This document shows, piece after piece, positions 16,495-26,023 of a stretch of 64,000 nucleotides of DNA. The notes under the pieces are model-generated. The model did no database searches. It was not told where the DNA came from and was given only the letters and a program-made list of their open reading frames with translations. A program made the translations under genes and the position numbers. This stretch comes from Levilactobacillus yonginensis (lineage in GTDB: Bacteria; Bacillota; Bacilli; Lactobacillales; Lactobacillaceae): positions 372,001 to 436,000 of the forward strand of contig NZ_OZ061549.1 in assembly GCF_964065165.1 (NCBI RefSeq). Reading direction: 5' to 3'. Each line of letters starts with the position of its first letter. Within the stretch, counting starts at the first letter, position 1.

Positions 16495-17045
16495 GTAAAT
16501 TGATAGCCGATTAAATGGCTCCGATTGTAAAGCCAGCCATGACTCGTACGTTTGTTATGCCAACCAGTTGGATCGACCGTCAGGGGCTCGCGCTTAGCAG
16601 TGGGCATGAGGGATTGGTTCAAGAGGGCTTCGGCTCCGGTAACGCGGTTCAGGCCATCCAATTGGTGGTACGTTTGCCAAGCGCCCGACTTGGTGGCTAG
16701 TTGTTTTTTACTGAAATCAGGATCATTCTGATTGATTGTAATTTCTTGTTCTCCCTGGTAGGTGCGGTCAGCCAATTTCTGCTTAGTGGTTGTTTTCTTT
16801 TTGGTTGGCGTCTTTGATGGCTTTTGGGTAGTTTTACTGGTGGCTTGCCGGTGATCTAACTTTACTTGGACAGCGTCTAAACGCTGCTTTTCTGCCGAGT
16901 TGGCTTTTTCCAGTTTGACGGCCTGCTTTTCGGGCGTGTGATTGTAAACGGTCTTGGTTTTGGCGGCATCACTAGAATTTGAGCAGCCACCCAACACGAG
17001 CAGTAAGAGACTAACGGCAATCCATAAAAACTGTTTTTTCTTCAT

Positions 17046-17648
17046 TTATCTTAGCGCCTTTCTATAGCCGGCAGCCTGAGCCGCCGCTTCCGACTTGAAG
17101 TAGACGGCGTTGGCACTGTTCATATGGTAACCAGCTTGATCAGGAGTATGGTAGATTTTCGAATTTTTGTTGCCAACGATGGTCCCGGCCTTGTCGGTTT
17201 CCAAGTCACCCTTGGGTTTGGCCCGACTGGTTTGCGTGGCATGACTAGTGGCGGTGCTGCTGGCCGCAGCCTTGGACGCTGCGCGGCGACTAGCCTGAGC
17301 AGCACTACTAGCTTTGTCAGCTTTGGCAGTAGAAGCGGAAGATACCGCTGCTTTAGAAGAACTATCAGCTTCATCCAGGGCTAAAACGGCAGCGGCCTGT
17401 TTACTAGAAGAGGTCGCCAACTTGCGTGATTCTGCTTTGGCCTTGGCTAAACGGTGTGTGCCGATGGCAATGGTCTTCGTCTTGGGCGCAGGTTTAGCAG
17501 TGGCCAAACTTCCCAGTGCCCCAAAGACTAGCAGACAAGCAAAAATACTTCCCAGAATCTTACGTTTACGAGGCCCCTTGAAGGCCCAATAGGTTGCGGC
17601 ACCCCATAGAAGCAGCCAGAATACGGTAAAGATAACAATCACTCCCAT
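17046..17648 (-). CDS. Membrane protein with C-terminal sunset-like domain
   Basis: A 200-aa product with two N-terminal hydrophobic segments (about residues 3-22 and 31-48). A long low-complexity linker rich in Ala, Ser, Lys and Thr follows (about 60-145). The C-terminal domain reads IVGNKNSKIYHTPDQAGYH and ends FKSEAAAQAAGYRKA. That pattern matches the small domain found at the C-terminus of some nucleases and phospholipases (sunset-type). Its stop abuts the nuclease start, suggesting a two-gene operon in which this protein acted at the cell surface beside the nuclease. The role is inferred. Confidence 0.75.
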   Translation of the reverse strand: MGVIVIFTVFWLLLWGAATYWAFKGPRKRKILGSIFACLLVFGALGSLATAKPAPKTKTIAIGTHRLAKAKAESRKLATSSSKQAAAVLALDEADSSSKAAVSSASTAKADKASSAAQASRRAASKAAASSTATSHATQTSRAKPKGDLETDKAGTIVGNKNSKIYHTPDQAGYHMNSANAVYFKSEAAAQAAGYRKALR

Positions 17649-17789
17649 TATTATGTACGCCCCGACAATTCCCGGTTTAGTGTGACTTAGTCAAAAGTAG
17701 CGAAGGGGCTTCTCTAAGTTTATGGGGTTTAGTCGTAGATTTCAACGAAAAAAAGAATAATTTCTTAAAGATTGGTGGACTGAACAAAA

Positions 17790-17818
17790 AAAGCCGATAC
17801 TTTTGCGTACCGGGCTTT
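17790..17818 (-). terminator. Second terminator-like hairpin downstream of mscL
   Basis: On the minus strand AAAGCC...GGCTTT, with an inner partial stem, is followed by TTTTTTT. It lies 150 bp after mscL, past the main terminator, and may be a back-up or belong to a lost gene. The rest of 17649-17903 shows nothing else. Confidence 0.5.
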
Positions 17819-17903
17819 AATCTTAATAAGATAGGGGCAACTAGCGGTTCGTTAGGATTAATTTTCGCCGTTTACTCTGGCCATCCGAGTTTTAGAGCAG
17901 CAA

Positions 17904-17937
17904 AGAAGGGTTGAGAAAAAATTCTCAACCCTTCTTC
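17904..17937 (-). terminator. mscL terminator
   Basis: A perfect 14-bp stem AGAAGGGTTGAGAA / TTCTCAACCCTTCT with a 4-nt loop lies 35 bp after the mscL stop. Confidence 0.85.
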
Positions 17938-17972
17938 TACTAATTCTACTTTGCTGAAACGTGACCCACTAA

Positions 17973-18359
17973 TTATTTGTGCTGATCATCATGTTTGAGC
18001 AGCGTGACGATTTCCTTTAAGTACTTCTCTTCGTTGGTTGGCTCTGGTTCCGCCGGTTCTTCATCTGCCTTGGCAGGGGCGACCTTGTTTAAAACTTTGA
18101 CTAGGATGAAGACGACAAAGGCAATAATCAGAAAGTTAATGATGGCGTTGATAAACGCCCCATATTTGAAGTGGGCGTCCCCAACGGTGAAGACTAGATT
18201 GGAGAAGTCAATGCTACCAACGAATAAGCCAATAAGGGGATTGATCAGGTTATTGACCAAAGAATTGACGATAGCCGTGAATGCAGCCCCAACAATAACC
18301 CCAACGGCTAGGTCCATAACATTGCCGCGGGCAATGAACTCTTTGAATTCCTTTAACAA
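17973..18359 (-). CDS. mscL: Large-conductance mechanosensitive channel MscL
   Basis: Membrane pore that opens under hypo-osmotic stress. The 128-aa product has the family N-terminus ([23 protein letters not shown]), a first transmembrane helix with the GxxxG-like pore motif, a periplasmic-side loop and a second helix ([19 protein letters not shown]). A charged C-terminal helix bundle completes it. The length is typical. A GGGAGGA ribosome site precedes the ATG at 18359. It is monocistronic with its own terminator. Confidence 0.97.
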   Translation of the reverse strand: MLKEFKEFIARGNVMDLAVGVIVGAAFTAIVNSLVNNLINPLIGLFVGSIDFSNLVFTVGDAHFKYGAFINAIINFLIIAFVVFILVKVLNKVAPAKADEEPAEPEPTNEEKYLKEIVTLLKHDDQHK

Positions 18360-18490
18360 AATAAATGTCCTCCCATATAAAATTCTCTGTAACGTCCATT
18401 CTTAACGATTTTGTGTGAAATTGCAACAGAAATGCTAGGGCTAGTTTTTCAAGTTATCCGGCGAATTGGGCGGAAATTGCGTAGCAGCTA

Positions 18491-18499
18491 TGTTATAAT
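18491..18499 (+). promoter_or_regulatory. Extended -10 promoter
   Basis: TGTTATAAT is an extended -10 element (TG, one base, TATAAT). No good -35 box is seen. Transcription would begin near 18506, about 200 nt before the next start codon. Confidence 0.6.
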
Positions 18500-18505
18500 G
18501 TAAGT

Positions 18506-18705
18506 GGTTTCACAAACGATAACGGATAGCTGAAAGTTGGTTTCAGAGGTCGCATAAAAGTCTTGGCAGCGTGGACTTTTTGCTTGCATTCCTCGCGGAA
18601 ATCAACTATTATCAATTATTGATACATTTTAATGGGTTTGGGCAACCGAAGAGGCCTTAAAATGTTTTGAGAACCGAGTAGATTGTCATTTAGGAGGTGA
18701 TTACC
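18506..18705 (+). promoter_or_regulatory. Long structured leader with internal terminator-like hairpin
   Basis: It contains the hairpin CTGAAA/TTTCAG (18530-18546) and then AAAAGTC...GACTTTTT (18556-18581), which looks like an intrinsic terminator about 75 nt from the expected transcript start. It may act as an attenuator for the 105-aa gene or release a small RNA. No riboswitch class was recognised. Confidence 0.4.
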
Positions 18706-19023
18706 ATGCTGAGTCGAACCAAGGAGTTTTTACGGCAACATAACTATCGTTACGAAAAGTCGTATATTCGGCCACTGATGGCGCCAGAGAGCGTCTACGT
18801 CTTTAAATTCGGTCAAGATTCGCTCAATAACCGGGTAATCATTCGTTATGGTCACACCTGGACCGGGCGTCAGCGAATCAACGAGATTGATTTGCGACTG
18901 CACAAGCAAAAGCATCCACGGGTGTTTCAAAATGAAGCGGATATGTTAGACTATTTAGAAGTCAACTTGGCTAAGCGTGAGCAGCGCAATGCCAAACATC
19001 CTAACGATGCCGAGAAAGTCTAA
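18706..19023 (+). CDS. Conserved hypothetical protein
   Basis: A 105-aa basic cytosolic product (LSRTKEFLRQHNYRY...), rich in Arg, Lys, Asn and Tyr, with a central beta-like part (VYVFKFGQDSLNNRVIIRYG) and a charged helical C-terminus. The ATG at 18706 has a perfect AGGAGGTG site. It has a 200-nt leader and its own terminator, so it is a single-gene unit. I do not recognise the family. Confidence 0.72.
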   Translation: MLSRTKEFLRQHNYRYEKSYIRPLMAPESVYVFKFGQDSLNNRVIIRYGHTWTGRQRINEIDLRLHKQKHPRVFQNEADMLDYLEVNLAKREQRNAKHPNDAEKV

Positions 19024-19056
19024 GGCTGTTCCATCAATTATTTAATGTTTAGCGGT

Positions 19057-19096
19057 GAGCTGGTGACAATGTTTGGTTGTTACCAGCTCTTTTTTT
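19057..19096 (+). terminator. Terminator before prmA
   Basis: GAGCTGGTGACAA and TTGTTACCAGCTC pair with one mismatch, and a T-run follows. It separates the 105-aa gene from prmA. Confidence 0.85.
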
Positions 19097-19129
19097 AATA
19101 TTTTTAAGATAATAGGAGGAAATCTATCC

Positions 19130-20080
19130 ATGCAGTGGACCGAAGTCAGCGTTTTGACGACCAATGAGGCCGTTGAAGCGGTCAGCAATATTTTACAGGA
19201 AGCCGGGGCTAGTGGCGTTAAGATCGACGACGCCCTAGATTTTGCTAACCTCAAGCCAGGTAAATACGGTGAAATTGTCGATTTAAAGACGATTCCGCAC
19301 AGAACCACCGGTGCTGAGATTACGGCGTACTATCCCGAAACGGTATTTGTTCCAGAAATCTTGCCAACTATTCGGCAGCGGGTTCAGGAACTTGCAAAAT
19401 TTGGATTAGATGCCGCACCAGGAACAGTTACGAGTCAGGCTGTTGATGATGAAAGTTGGGCTACGGCTTGGCAAAAATATTATCATCCAGTACGAGTGAC
19501 CCGCTACCTGACGGTGAGTCCTAGTTGGGAAAATTATCAACCAGTTCAAGATGGTGAACACGTCATTCGTTTGGATCCAGGGATGGCGTTTGGGACCGGA
19601 ACCCACCCAACGACGCGGCTATCCATGACGGCGCTGGAAATGGTTGTCCGCGGCGGCGAATCTATGTACGACGTCGGGACCGGTTCTGGTGTTTTGAGTA
19701 TTGCTGCCAAGTACATGGGTGTTGATAAGATCACAGCGTTCGATTTAGACGACGTGGCTGTTCGTTCAGCTAAGACCAATCTGGATTTGAACCCCGTGGC
19801 CAAGGACATTATTGCTAAGCCCAACGACCTTTTGAAGGGAATCCATCAACCAGTTGACTTAGTGGTAGCCAATATTTTGGCGGAAATCATTCTGCCATTA
19901 GTTCCTCAAGCTTGGGAAAACCTCAATGAAGGGGGCTACTTCCTGACGTCTGGAATTATTGCCGACAAGTTAGATGAAGTCGTAGCTGCGCAAGTCAAGC
20001 AAGGTTTTATCATCGACAATGTCTTACAAATGAAAGATTGGCGTGGCGTCATTGCCCACAAACCGACGGAGGATGAATAG
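19130..20080 (+). CDS. prmA: Ribosomal protein L11 methyltransferase PrmA
   Basis: SAM-dependent enzyme that trimethylates ribosomal protein L11. The 316-aa product has an N-terminal substrate-binding domain. A Rossmann domain follows with the SAM motif [14 protein letters not shown] near residues 180-193 and the family motif [16 protein letters not shown] near 150. The ATG at 19130 was chosen from the AGGAGGAAAT site; an upstream frame extension runs into the previous terminator. rsmE follows 2 bp later. Confidence 0.96.
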   Translation: MQWTEVSVLTTNEAVEAVSNILQEAGASGVKIDDALDFANLKPGKYGEIVDLKTIPHRTTGAEITAYYPETVFVPEILPTIRQRVQELAKFGLDAAPGTVTSQAVDDESWATAWQKYYHPVRVTRYLTVSPSWENYQPVQDGEHVIRLDPGMAFGTGTHPTTRLSMTALEMVVRGGESMYDVGTGSGVLSIAAKYMGVDKITAFDLDDVAVRSAKTNLDLNPVAKDIIAKPNDLLKGIHQPVDLVVANILAEIILPLVPQAWENLNEGGYFLTSGIIADKLDEVVAAQVKQGFIIDNVLQMKDWRGVIAHKPTEDE

Positions 20081-20082
20081 GC

Positions 20083-20829
20083 ATGCAACGGTATTTTCTT
20101 GAGGATGTCCACGAGGATCAGGATGTCTTAACGTTACCAACAGATATTGCCCATCATTGGGTTACCGTTCTCCGGGCACAGACCGGGGCTGTGGCGGAGT
20201 TTGTCGACCAGACGGCTCATCTGTTCCATGGTGAACTGCAGACATTAGCGGGCGACAAGGCGACGGTCAAATTGACGGCTGTGGTGACACCCGCAGTGGA
20301 ACTACCCGTGAAGGTCACGATTGCCTGTGGCTTACCCAAGCAGGAGAAGGCCGAGTGGATTACGCAGAAAGCTACCGAATTGGGTGTTGACCAGATTATT
20401 TTCTTCGGTGGCGATTGGTCGGTGGCTAAGTGGCAGCCCAACAAGGTTGCTAAAAAGTTAGCTCGCTTAACCAAAATCGCTCACGGTGCTGCTGAACAGT
20501 CGCACCGTTTACGGCGACCAATGGTGAGCTATGCCCCTAACTTGCGGGCGGTGTTTCAAGCGGCACCGGCGGACGTACGGTTATTAGCCTATGAAGAATC
20601 GGCCAAGCAAGGTGAACAAAGTGCGTTGAATCGGCAGTTACAGGCGTTAAAATCAGATCAAAGTCTACTAGCCATCTTTGGCCCCGAGGGCGGGATCAGT
20701 CCCGCTGAGGTTCAACTGGCACAAGCCAATCAAGCGATATTGGCCGGGTTAGGTCCCCGGATATTACGGACAGAGACGGCGCCGCTATATTTACTATCAG
20801 CAGTTTCAGTGGTTATGGAACTACAGTAA
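20083..20829 (+). CDS. rsmE: 16S rRNA m3U1498 methyltransferase RsmE
   Basis: SPOUT-class methyltransferase for U1498 of 16S rRNA. The 248-aa product has the N-terminal PUA-like domain (HHWVTVLRAQTGA) and the C-terminal SPOUT knot with FGPEGGISPAE near residue 204 and GPRILRTETAPLYLLSA at the end. It is coupled to prmA by a 2-bp gap, the usual order in Firmicutes. Confidence 0.96.
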   Translation: MQRYFLEDVHEDQDVLTLPTDIAHHWVTVLRAQTGAVAEFVDQTAHLFHGELQTLAGDKATVKLTAVVTPAVELPVKVTIACGLPKQEKAEWITQKATELGVDQIIFFGGDWSVAKWQPNKVAKKLARLTKIAHGAAEQSHRLRRPMVSYAPNLRAVFQAAPADVRLLAYEESAKQGEQSALNRQLQALKSDQSLLAIFGPEGGISPAEVQLAQANQAILAGLGPRILRTETAPLYLLSAVSVVMELQ

Positions 20830-20895
20830 TCAAGACAACCAGGTGAAATCTCCCCTGAAACATGCTAAAATAGTTGCAATTATTAAGAGAGATGG

Positions 20896-21240
20896 GTGAG
20901 TTGGATGGCGTTTTTGGAACGCATTGGGTGGCGGTATTGGGTTGTCGCCTTAATTATGGGATTGGGGTTGCCAGCATTAGCGATGGGAATCGGTTTGAGT
21001 CCCGTCTGGCGTTTTGGGGGCCTGCTGGTCATTATCAATGGCTGTTTAGCGATTGTGCTGGGGCGCGGTATCTATCGGCGCACACAACCGGGCTGGTGGT
21101 TATTGATTTGGCCGGTGATCTATTTATTGGGAGCCGTTTGGTTCCTCCCAAAGTACACGTGGTATTTTGCAATTGTTTATCTTTGTCTGTCCTATCTCGC
21201 ATATGGATTGACGCAAAACAAGATTGAAAAGGAATCATAA
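20896..21240 (+). CDS. Small polytopic membrane protein, unknown
   Basis: A 114-aa product with four hydrophobic segments (about 13-31, 37-54, 65-82 and 85-102). The start is uncertain: GTG at 20896 follows a purine-rich AAGAGAGATG, while ATG at 20905 has only GGGTGAG. It sits between rsmE and rel in the same direction (67 bp after rsmE, 28 bp before rel). No function can be assigned. Confidence 0.65.
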   Translation: MSWMAFLERIGWRYWVVALIMGLGLPALAMGIGLSPVWRFGGLLVIINGCLAIVLGRGIYRRTQPGWWLLIWPVIYLLGAVWFLPKYTWYFAIVYLCLSYLAYGLTQNKIEKES

Positions 21241-21268
21241 TTTAAAAAACTAAGGGTGGTGGCGTCCA

Positions 21269-23506
21269 ATGACCAAAGAACGTGTCTGGACGGCTGATGA
21301 AGTAATTGCCAGAGTCAATGAATATATGAATGCAGAGCACGTTAAAATGGTGGTGCAGGCCTGCCAATTTGCGACGATTGCTCACAAGGATCAACACCGC
21401 CAATCTGGTGAACCCTATATTATGCATCCGATTCAGGTTGCAGGGATTCTGGCAGACTTAAACATGGACCCAGAAACGGTTTCCGCCGGTTTTCTCCACG
21501 ATATTGTTGAGGATACTGGTGCCACTCTGAGTGATGTTCGAGAACTTTTTGGCGACGACGTGGCTTTGATCGTTGATGGCGTCACCAAGCTTGGTAAAAT
21601 TAAGTACAAGTCGAACAGAGAGCAACTGGCTGAAAATCACCGTAAACTACTGCTGGCAATGTCCAAGGATATTCGCGTCATGATTGTGAAGCTGGCCGAC
21701 CGCCTGCACAACATGCGGACTCTAGAGCATTTGCGGCCCGACAAGCAACGGCGAATCGCTAACGAAACTTTGGAAATTTATGCACCACTGGCTGATCGTT
21801 TAGGGATTAGCACGATCAAGTGGGAACTGGAAGATATCTCACTGCGGTACCTAAATCCACAGCAGTACTACCGCATCGTTCACCTGATGAATTCACGGCG
21901 TGACCAACGGGAAGAATACATTGCAGCAGCCATCAAAGTCATTCAGGAATCAATTAGTGATTTGAAGATTACCCCTGACATTTACGGTCGGCCTAAACAT
22001 ATTTACTCTGTTTACCGGAAAATGAAAGATCAACATAAACAGTTTAGTCAAATCTACGATCTCCTGGCTATCCGGGTCATTGTCGATACTATTAAGGATT
22101 GTTATGCCGTGTTGGGAGCAATTCACTCACAGTGGAAGCCAATGCCTGGTCGGTTCAAGGATTACATTGCGATGCCTAAGGCTAACATGTACCAGTCTCT
22201 GCATACCACGGTGATTGGTCCAGAAGGCAAGCCGCTCGAAGTTCAGATTCGAACTAAGGAAATGCACGCGGTCGCTGAATATGGGGTTGCTGCGCACTGG
22301 GCCTATAAGGAAGGTGTCAAGGACAAAGTTCAGGAGACCAATTCTGGTGACAAACTGAATCTGTTTAAGCACATTATTGAATTGCAGGAGGATACCGATG
22401 ACGCGTCCGACTTTATGGACAGTGTTAAAGGTGAACTCTTTGGCGATCATGTTTACGCCTTCACGCCGAAGGGCGACGTCTTGGAATTGCCTAAAGGTGC
22501 CGGGCCACTTGATATGGCCTACGCAATTCACACCGAGGTCGGTCACCACACCACGGGGGCGACTATCAATGGCAAGATTGTGCCGTTGAATTACGAAATC
22601 AAGAATGGAGACATTGTGGATATTCGGACGTCCTCTAGTTCAGCTGGACCAAGTCGTGACTGGATGAAATTGGTTTCCACGCGGCGTGCCCGTAATAAAA
22701 TTAAGCAATTCTTCCGGCAGACTGACCGGGAACAGAATATTGTGGCAGGTCAAGAAACGATTGAGCGTACGATTCGTGAATTGGGCTATGATCCGAAGCA
22801 GTTAATGACCAAAGAGAATATGGATAAAGTCACTGCTAAGCTCCATTACCAACATGGCGATGATTTACTGGCTGCCGTTGGTTTTGGTGACATTCAACCA
22901 CGAGGGGTCGCCAATCGGTTGACCGATGGCGTGCGTCAGGCTGAAGAGGATAAGCGGCGGCGTCAGGAAGAAAAGGAATTACTGGAAGAACACCAGACGC
23001 TCAAAAATGACGCTGACACGGATAAAAAAGTTCGTAAGGACAAGGATAAGGACTCCGATGGCGTGGTCATTGAGGGTGTTGATAACTTGCTGATTCGGCT
23101 GAGTCATTGTTGTTCGCCCGTCCCTGGGGATGACATTGTGGGTTACATTACCAAGGGCCGGGGAGTCTCCGTTCACCGGAAGGATTGCCCGAACGTGAAG
23201 AACGCTGAGGAAAATGGTGAGCGGATCGTGGCGGTTCGCTGGGGAAATATGGCCGGCGATAAGACCAATTACAATGCCGATATCGAAGTACAGGGCTATA
23301 ACCGTAACGGGTTGTTGAATGATGTCTTAAGGACAATCAACAACAATACGAAGTATCTCACTTCCATCAACGGGAAAGTTGACCACAATAAGATGGCGAC
23401 CATCTCTGTGAGTGTGGGTACGCGGAGCACCCTGGAATTGCAACGGATTTTGGATAATATTAAGAACATTGCGGACGTTTACGTGGTTAAGCGGGCGTTC
23501 CACTAG
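21269..23506 (+). CDS. rel: Bifunctional (p)ppGpp synthetase/hydrolase Rel
   Basis: Controls the stringent-response alarmone. The 745-aa protein has an N-terminal HD hydrolase domain (HPIQVAG, then HDIVEDT near residue 78), a synthetase domain (about 190-330, with [14 protein letters not shown]), and a TGS domain near 395-455 ([20 protein letters not shown]). A conserved CCSP motif lies near 613, and an ACT domain is at the C-terminus. Both catalytic halves look intact. dtd follows 14 bp downstream, the common Firmicutes pairing. Confidence 0.97.
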   Translation: MTKERVWTADEVIARVNEYMNAEHVKMVVQACQFATIAHKDQHRQSGEPYIMHPIQVAGILADLNMDPETVSAGFLHDIVEDTGATLSDVRELFGDDVALIVDGVTKLGKIKYKSNREQLAENHRKLLLAMSKDIRVMIVKLADRLHNMRTLEHLRPDKQRRIANETLEIYAPLADRLGISTIKWELEDISLRYLNPQQYYRIVHLMNSRRDQREEYIAAAIKVIQESISDLKITPDIYGRPKHIYSVYRKMKDQHKQFSQIYDLLAIRVIVDTIKDCYAVLGAIHSQWKPMPGRFKDYIAMPKANMYQSLHTTVIGPEGKPLEVQIRTKEMHAVAEYGVAAHWAYKEGVKDKVQETNSGDKLNLFKHIIELQEDTDDASDFMDSVKGELFGDHVYAFTPKGDVLELPKGAGPLDMAYAIHTEVGHHTTGATINGKIVPLNYEIKNGDIVDIRTSSSSAGPSRDWMKLVSTRRARNKIKQFFRQTDREQNIVAGQETIERTIRELGYDPKQLMTKENMDKVTAKLHYQHGDDLLAAVGFGDIQPRGVANRLTDGVRQAEEDKRRRQEEKELLEEHQTLKNDADTDKKVRKDKDKDSDGVVIEGVDNLLIRLSHCCSPVPGDDIVGYITKGRGVSVHRKDCPNVKNAEENGERIVAVRWGNMAGDKTNYNADIEVQGYNRNGLLNDVLRTINNNTKYLTSINGKVDHNKMATISVSVGTRSTLELQRILDNIKNIADVYVVKRAFH

Positions 23507-23520
23507 AAGGACGGTTGACG

Positions 23521-23967
23521 ATGCGAATTCTATTACAGCGGGTCAGTGAAGCTCAAGTTGCCATTGATGGTGACGTCCACGGGGCCATTCAACAAGGTTT
23601 CTTATTGTTAGTGGGGGCTGAAGACAGCGATACGAGTGAACAAGTAGATTACTTAGTACACAAAATTAGTAAATTGCGGGTTTTTGAAGACGATGCTGGG
23701 AAGATGAACTTGAGTATTTCAGACGTGGGGGGCAGTGTGCTCTCTGTCTCCCAGTTCACACTGTATGCAAATACCAAGAAGGGTAACCGGCCGAGCTTCG
23801 TGGCGGCAGGTGACCCGAAGCATGCCAATCAAATGTATGAGGAATTCAATCAAAAATTGGCGGCAACCGGTTTGACCGTTGAAACGGGAGTCTTTGGTGC
23901 GGATATGCAAGTGTCTTTAATCAATGATGGCCCCGTCACGATTTGGTTCGATACGGATCGGCCTTAG
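23521..23967 (+). CDS. dtd: D-aminoacyl-tRNA deacylase Dtd
   Basis: Removes D-amino acids wrongly attached to tRNA. The 148-aa product starts [13 protein letters not shown] and has both active-site motifs, SQFTLY near residue 78 and NDGPVT near 138. The ATG at 23521 was chosen over a TTG six bases earlier because it gives the family N-terminus and follows AGAAGGACGG. It lies directly after rel. Confidence 0.96.
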   Translation: MRILLQRVSEAQVAIDGDVHGAIQQGFLLLVGAEDSDTSEQVDYLVHKISKLRVFEDDAGKMNLSISDVGGSVLSVSQFTLYANTKKGNRPSFVAAGDPKHANQMYEEFNQKLAATGLTVETGVFGADMQVSLINDGPVTIWFDTDRP

Positions 23968-24001
23968 GTTGTTCATTGTCAAGCTAACGGATAAATACCA
24001 G

Positions 24002-24030
24002 GGGGCGAGATGTTGATCTCACCCCTTTTT
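24002..24030 (+). terminator. Terminator of the rel-dtd unit
   Basis: GGGG/CCCC and GAGAT/ATCTC stems with one mismatch and a GTTG loop are followed by TTTTT, 35 bp after dtd. Confidence 0.85.
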
Positions 24031-24184
24031 GTAGGCTACAACTCACAGGCATGAGCTGGAACGGTGTGGGTCCAACTTGAAGCTGCAAAGGTCACGAGTC
24101 GATAATTAAAAAGTTGTCGTTTTGAGCCTCTGGAAGATATCATTTGCAGTGTAAGAATTTTAATAACCCGAGGAGGAACTTAGT

Positions 24185-24826
24185 TTGCGGTATCAACAAA
24201 TATTTTGGGATTTTGATGGCACGTTGGTCGACACATATCCGGGGATGGTGGCGGCCTTTCATCAGGCCCTAGTTGCCAGTCGGGTCAATGATTTTGAAAT
24301 TGATGACGACGATGTCTATCGAACCATGCGGCAACATAGTTTAGGGACAGCTCTGCAACGGTTCTCCGCGGAGTATCAGTTAGATCAGGACCGCTTGGCT
24401 AAAATTTATCAGCGTGAAGTGGCGCCAAAGCTTTCGTCTGCGCACCCGTTCAAAGGGGCTGTCAATGTTTTGGCTGGCGTGGTTGCAGCTGGTGGGCGCA
24501 ACTTTCTGCTCACTCACCGGGATGCCCAGGCTTTAGACCGATTGGATGAATTAAACCTAAAGCGGTATTTTACGGGCTTCGTGACGGCTTCTGATAATTA
24601 TCCGCGTAAGCCAGATCCAACCAGCCTACAGGCGTTGTGTCGCCAATTTGACGTTGATCCACAATCGGCGTTAATGGTGGGTGATCGCACCCTAGACGTC
24701 ACGGCAGGGCATCGAGCTGGCATGGCTGGCGCCTTGTTTGACCTAGACCATTTAATCGTGGCGGATAGCCAGCCGGAGTTTCGGACAGCGGCATTGGCCG
24801 AACTTCAAGCTTGGTTATTGGTATAG
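24185..24826 (+). CDS. HAD-family phosphatase, phosphoglycolate-phosphatase-like
   Basis: Haloacid-dehalogenase hydrolase of 213 aa. Motif I is DFDGTLVD near residues 9-16, motif II is LLTHRD near 111, motif III has the Lys in PRKPDP near 142, and motif IV is MVGDRTLD near 164. A helical cap follows motif I (type C1). The substrate is not shown by the sequence; phosphoglycolate or another small sugar phosphate is likely. The TTG start follows GAGGAGGAAC. It is a single gene with its own terminator. Confidence 0.88.
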   Translation: MRYQQIFWDFDGTLVDTYPGMVAAFHQALVASRVNDFEIDDDDVYRTMRQHSLGTALQRFSAEYQLDQDRLAKIYQREVAPKLSSAHPFKGAVNVLAGVVAAGGRNFLLTHRDAQALDRLDELNLKRYFTGFVTASDNYPRKPDPTSLQALCRQFDVDPQSALMVGDRTLDVTAGHRAGMAGALFDLDHLIVADSQPEFRTAALAELQAWLLV

Positions 24827-24874
24827 AAAAAGTCCTCACGAACAGCTATTAAAAGCGGCTTGTGAGGACTTTTT
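24827..24874 (+). terminator. Terminator of the HAD gene
   Basis: AAAAAGTCCTCAC pairs exactly with GTGAGGACTTTTT right after the stop codon. Confidence 0.88.
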
Positions 24875-25043
24875 ATTAACCAGTCTTGGTACTGGTAAAT
24901 TAACGTAAATTGATTGCCTTTCAAAAATCAGGGATGCGGCCAGTTACGGTTGTGCTTTGGCACGATCAACGATTAAGTTGTTATACACCCCATTTACGGG
25001 ATTAATTGATAATGGATTGGTTGAATACTGTATAAGCCGAGAG

Positions 25044-25116
25044 GTGGTCAGATATGGTCTCAGGCGTGTCCGCACCGTTCTAGCCCATATCTGGCAACCG
25101 GCAGCCGAAGGACCAC
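25044..25116 (+). ncRNA. Candidate structured RNA, three-way-junction-like
   Basis: Nested exact pairings are visible: GTGGTC (25044-25049) with GACCAC (25111-25116), and AGATATGG (25050-25057) with CCATATCT (25085-25092). The latter is capped by a GC-rich partial hairpin, and a third arm GGC...GCC lies at 25093-25106. A TATAAG box lies just upstream at about 25031. It lies in a gap between convergent genes, so on the minus strand it would be the 3' untranslated region of the kinase gene. There is no clear T-run. The class is not recognised. Confidence 0.4.
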
Positions 25117-25141
25117 ACTATGAAGGTCAGGAGCGGAATAA

Positions 25142-25984
25142 TTACCCGCGAGCTAAGATTTCATTAACGGCACCACCGTAAGTCTCACCAAACAGATTAA
25201 GGTGAGCCAACAGATAATACAATTGGTAGTGGGGCAATCGTTCGGCATAGCCCTCAGCCAATGGGTAGAGTTCCTGGTAGCCACGGTAAAAGTCTGCCGA
25301 GAAGCCACCAAAAATCGTGGTCATTGCCAAGTCAAACTCGCGGTCTCCGTAAAGGACATCGGGATCGATTAAGGTCGGCGTCCCGTCAGCCGTGAATAGG
25401 TAGTTGCCGGACCATAAATCACCGTGAAGGAGCGAAGGGACAATCTTTCGGTCCTGGTTCTCGGTGATGATGTTTTGACGAACACGTTCGTAGGCAGTCT
25501 GCCGCTGCGGATTCCAAAGCTGATGTTGCTTGGCCCGTTCGACCAGCGGATCAAGGCGTTGGTTGAGGTAGAATGTCGACCAATCTGGTTCCCAGTGATT
25601 GTTTTTCGGTAACTTGGCCACCAAATTGTCCTGATCAAAGCCAAACTGCTTAGCAGTTACGTGATGAACGCGGGCAACCATTTGTCCCAGGGCGTATTGA
25701 CTCCCGTGACCAGTTGTTAAAAATTCTAAAATCAGGTAGGCATCACCGTTGATGACACCAGTGGCAATGACGTCGGGAACGTTGGCTGCCTGGCTTAGAG
25801 CACGCAATCCAGCGACCTCGTGGGCGTAAAAAGAGGCTGGCGTCTGCGGCTGAACCAGTAAAAAGTAAGGTCCCTCCGGTGAATCGAGCTGAAAGGCCTC
25901 GTTAATGTCGCCGCCACTGACGGGGGTGGCTGTCAACGGTTGGGGTAGCGGTAGTTGAGTGAGCCAATTCTGTGCAAGCGTCAC
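25142..25984 (-). CDS. Fructosamine-3-kinase-like phosphotransferase
   Basis: Aminoglycoside-phosphotransferase/choline-kinase fold protein of 280 aa. The catalytic loop is LLHGDLWSGNY near residue 180 and the metal-binding Asp is in LIDPDVLYGDREFDLA near 205, which is the fructosamine-kinase signature. An N-terminal SGGDINEAF segment belongs to the nucleotide-binding lobe. Bacterial members phosphorylate sugar-amine (glycation) adducts for repair. It is a single gene on the minus strand, with the amidase gene 39 bp upstream in the same direction. Confidence 0.9.
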   Translation of the reverse strand: MTLAQNWLTQLPLPQPLTATPVSGGDINEAFQLDSPEGPYFLLVQPQTPASFYAHEVAGLRALSQAANVPDVIATGVINGDAYLILEFLTTGHGSQYALGQMVARVHHVTAKQFGFDQDNLVAKLPKNNHWEPDWSTFYLNQRLDPLVERAKQHQLWNPQRQTAYERVRQNIITENQDRKIVPSLLHGDLWSGNYLFTADGTPTLIDPDVLYGDREFDLAMTTIFGGFSADFYRGYQELYPLAEGYAERLPHYQLYYLLAHLNLFGETYGGAVNEILARG

Positions 25985-26023
25985 GAAAACTCCTTCTTTC
26001 TGAATAATTTAATACGAAGCCAG

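Larger units (their letters stand above)
15169..17045 (-). pseudogene. Secreted DNA/RNA non-specific endonuclease, split by an IS30-family element
   Basis: The N-terminal part (17045 down to 16491) encodes a lipoprotein signal with lipobox LGGC, a Lys/Thr-rich linker and the start of the nuclease domain, including RSHLIGYQFTG with the presumed catalytic His. The C-terminal part (15457 down to 15169) continues with QNNNLKNLMTGTR and ends normally. Removing the IS and one ACCC copy restores one frame of about 280 aa. As it stands, the N-terminal fragment stops within the IS at 16473, before the rest of the active-site fold, so the enzyme is very likely inactive. Its ATG directly follows the stop of the gene at 17046-17648, so the two formed an operon. 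Confidence 0.9.

Noticed and set aside
24957..25181. A 74-aa plus-strand frame
   Set aside because: No ribosome site, and it overlaps the structured region and the end of the kinase gene.
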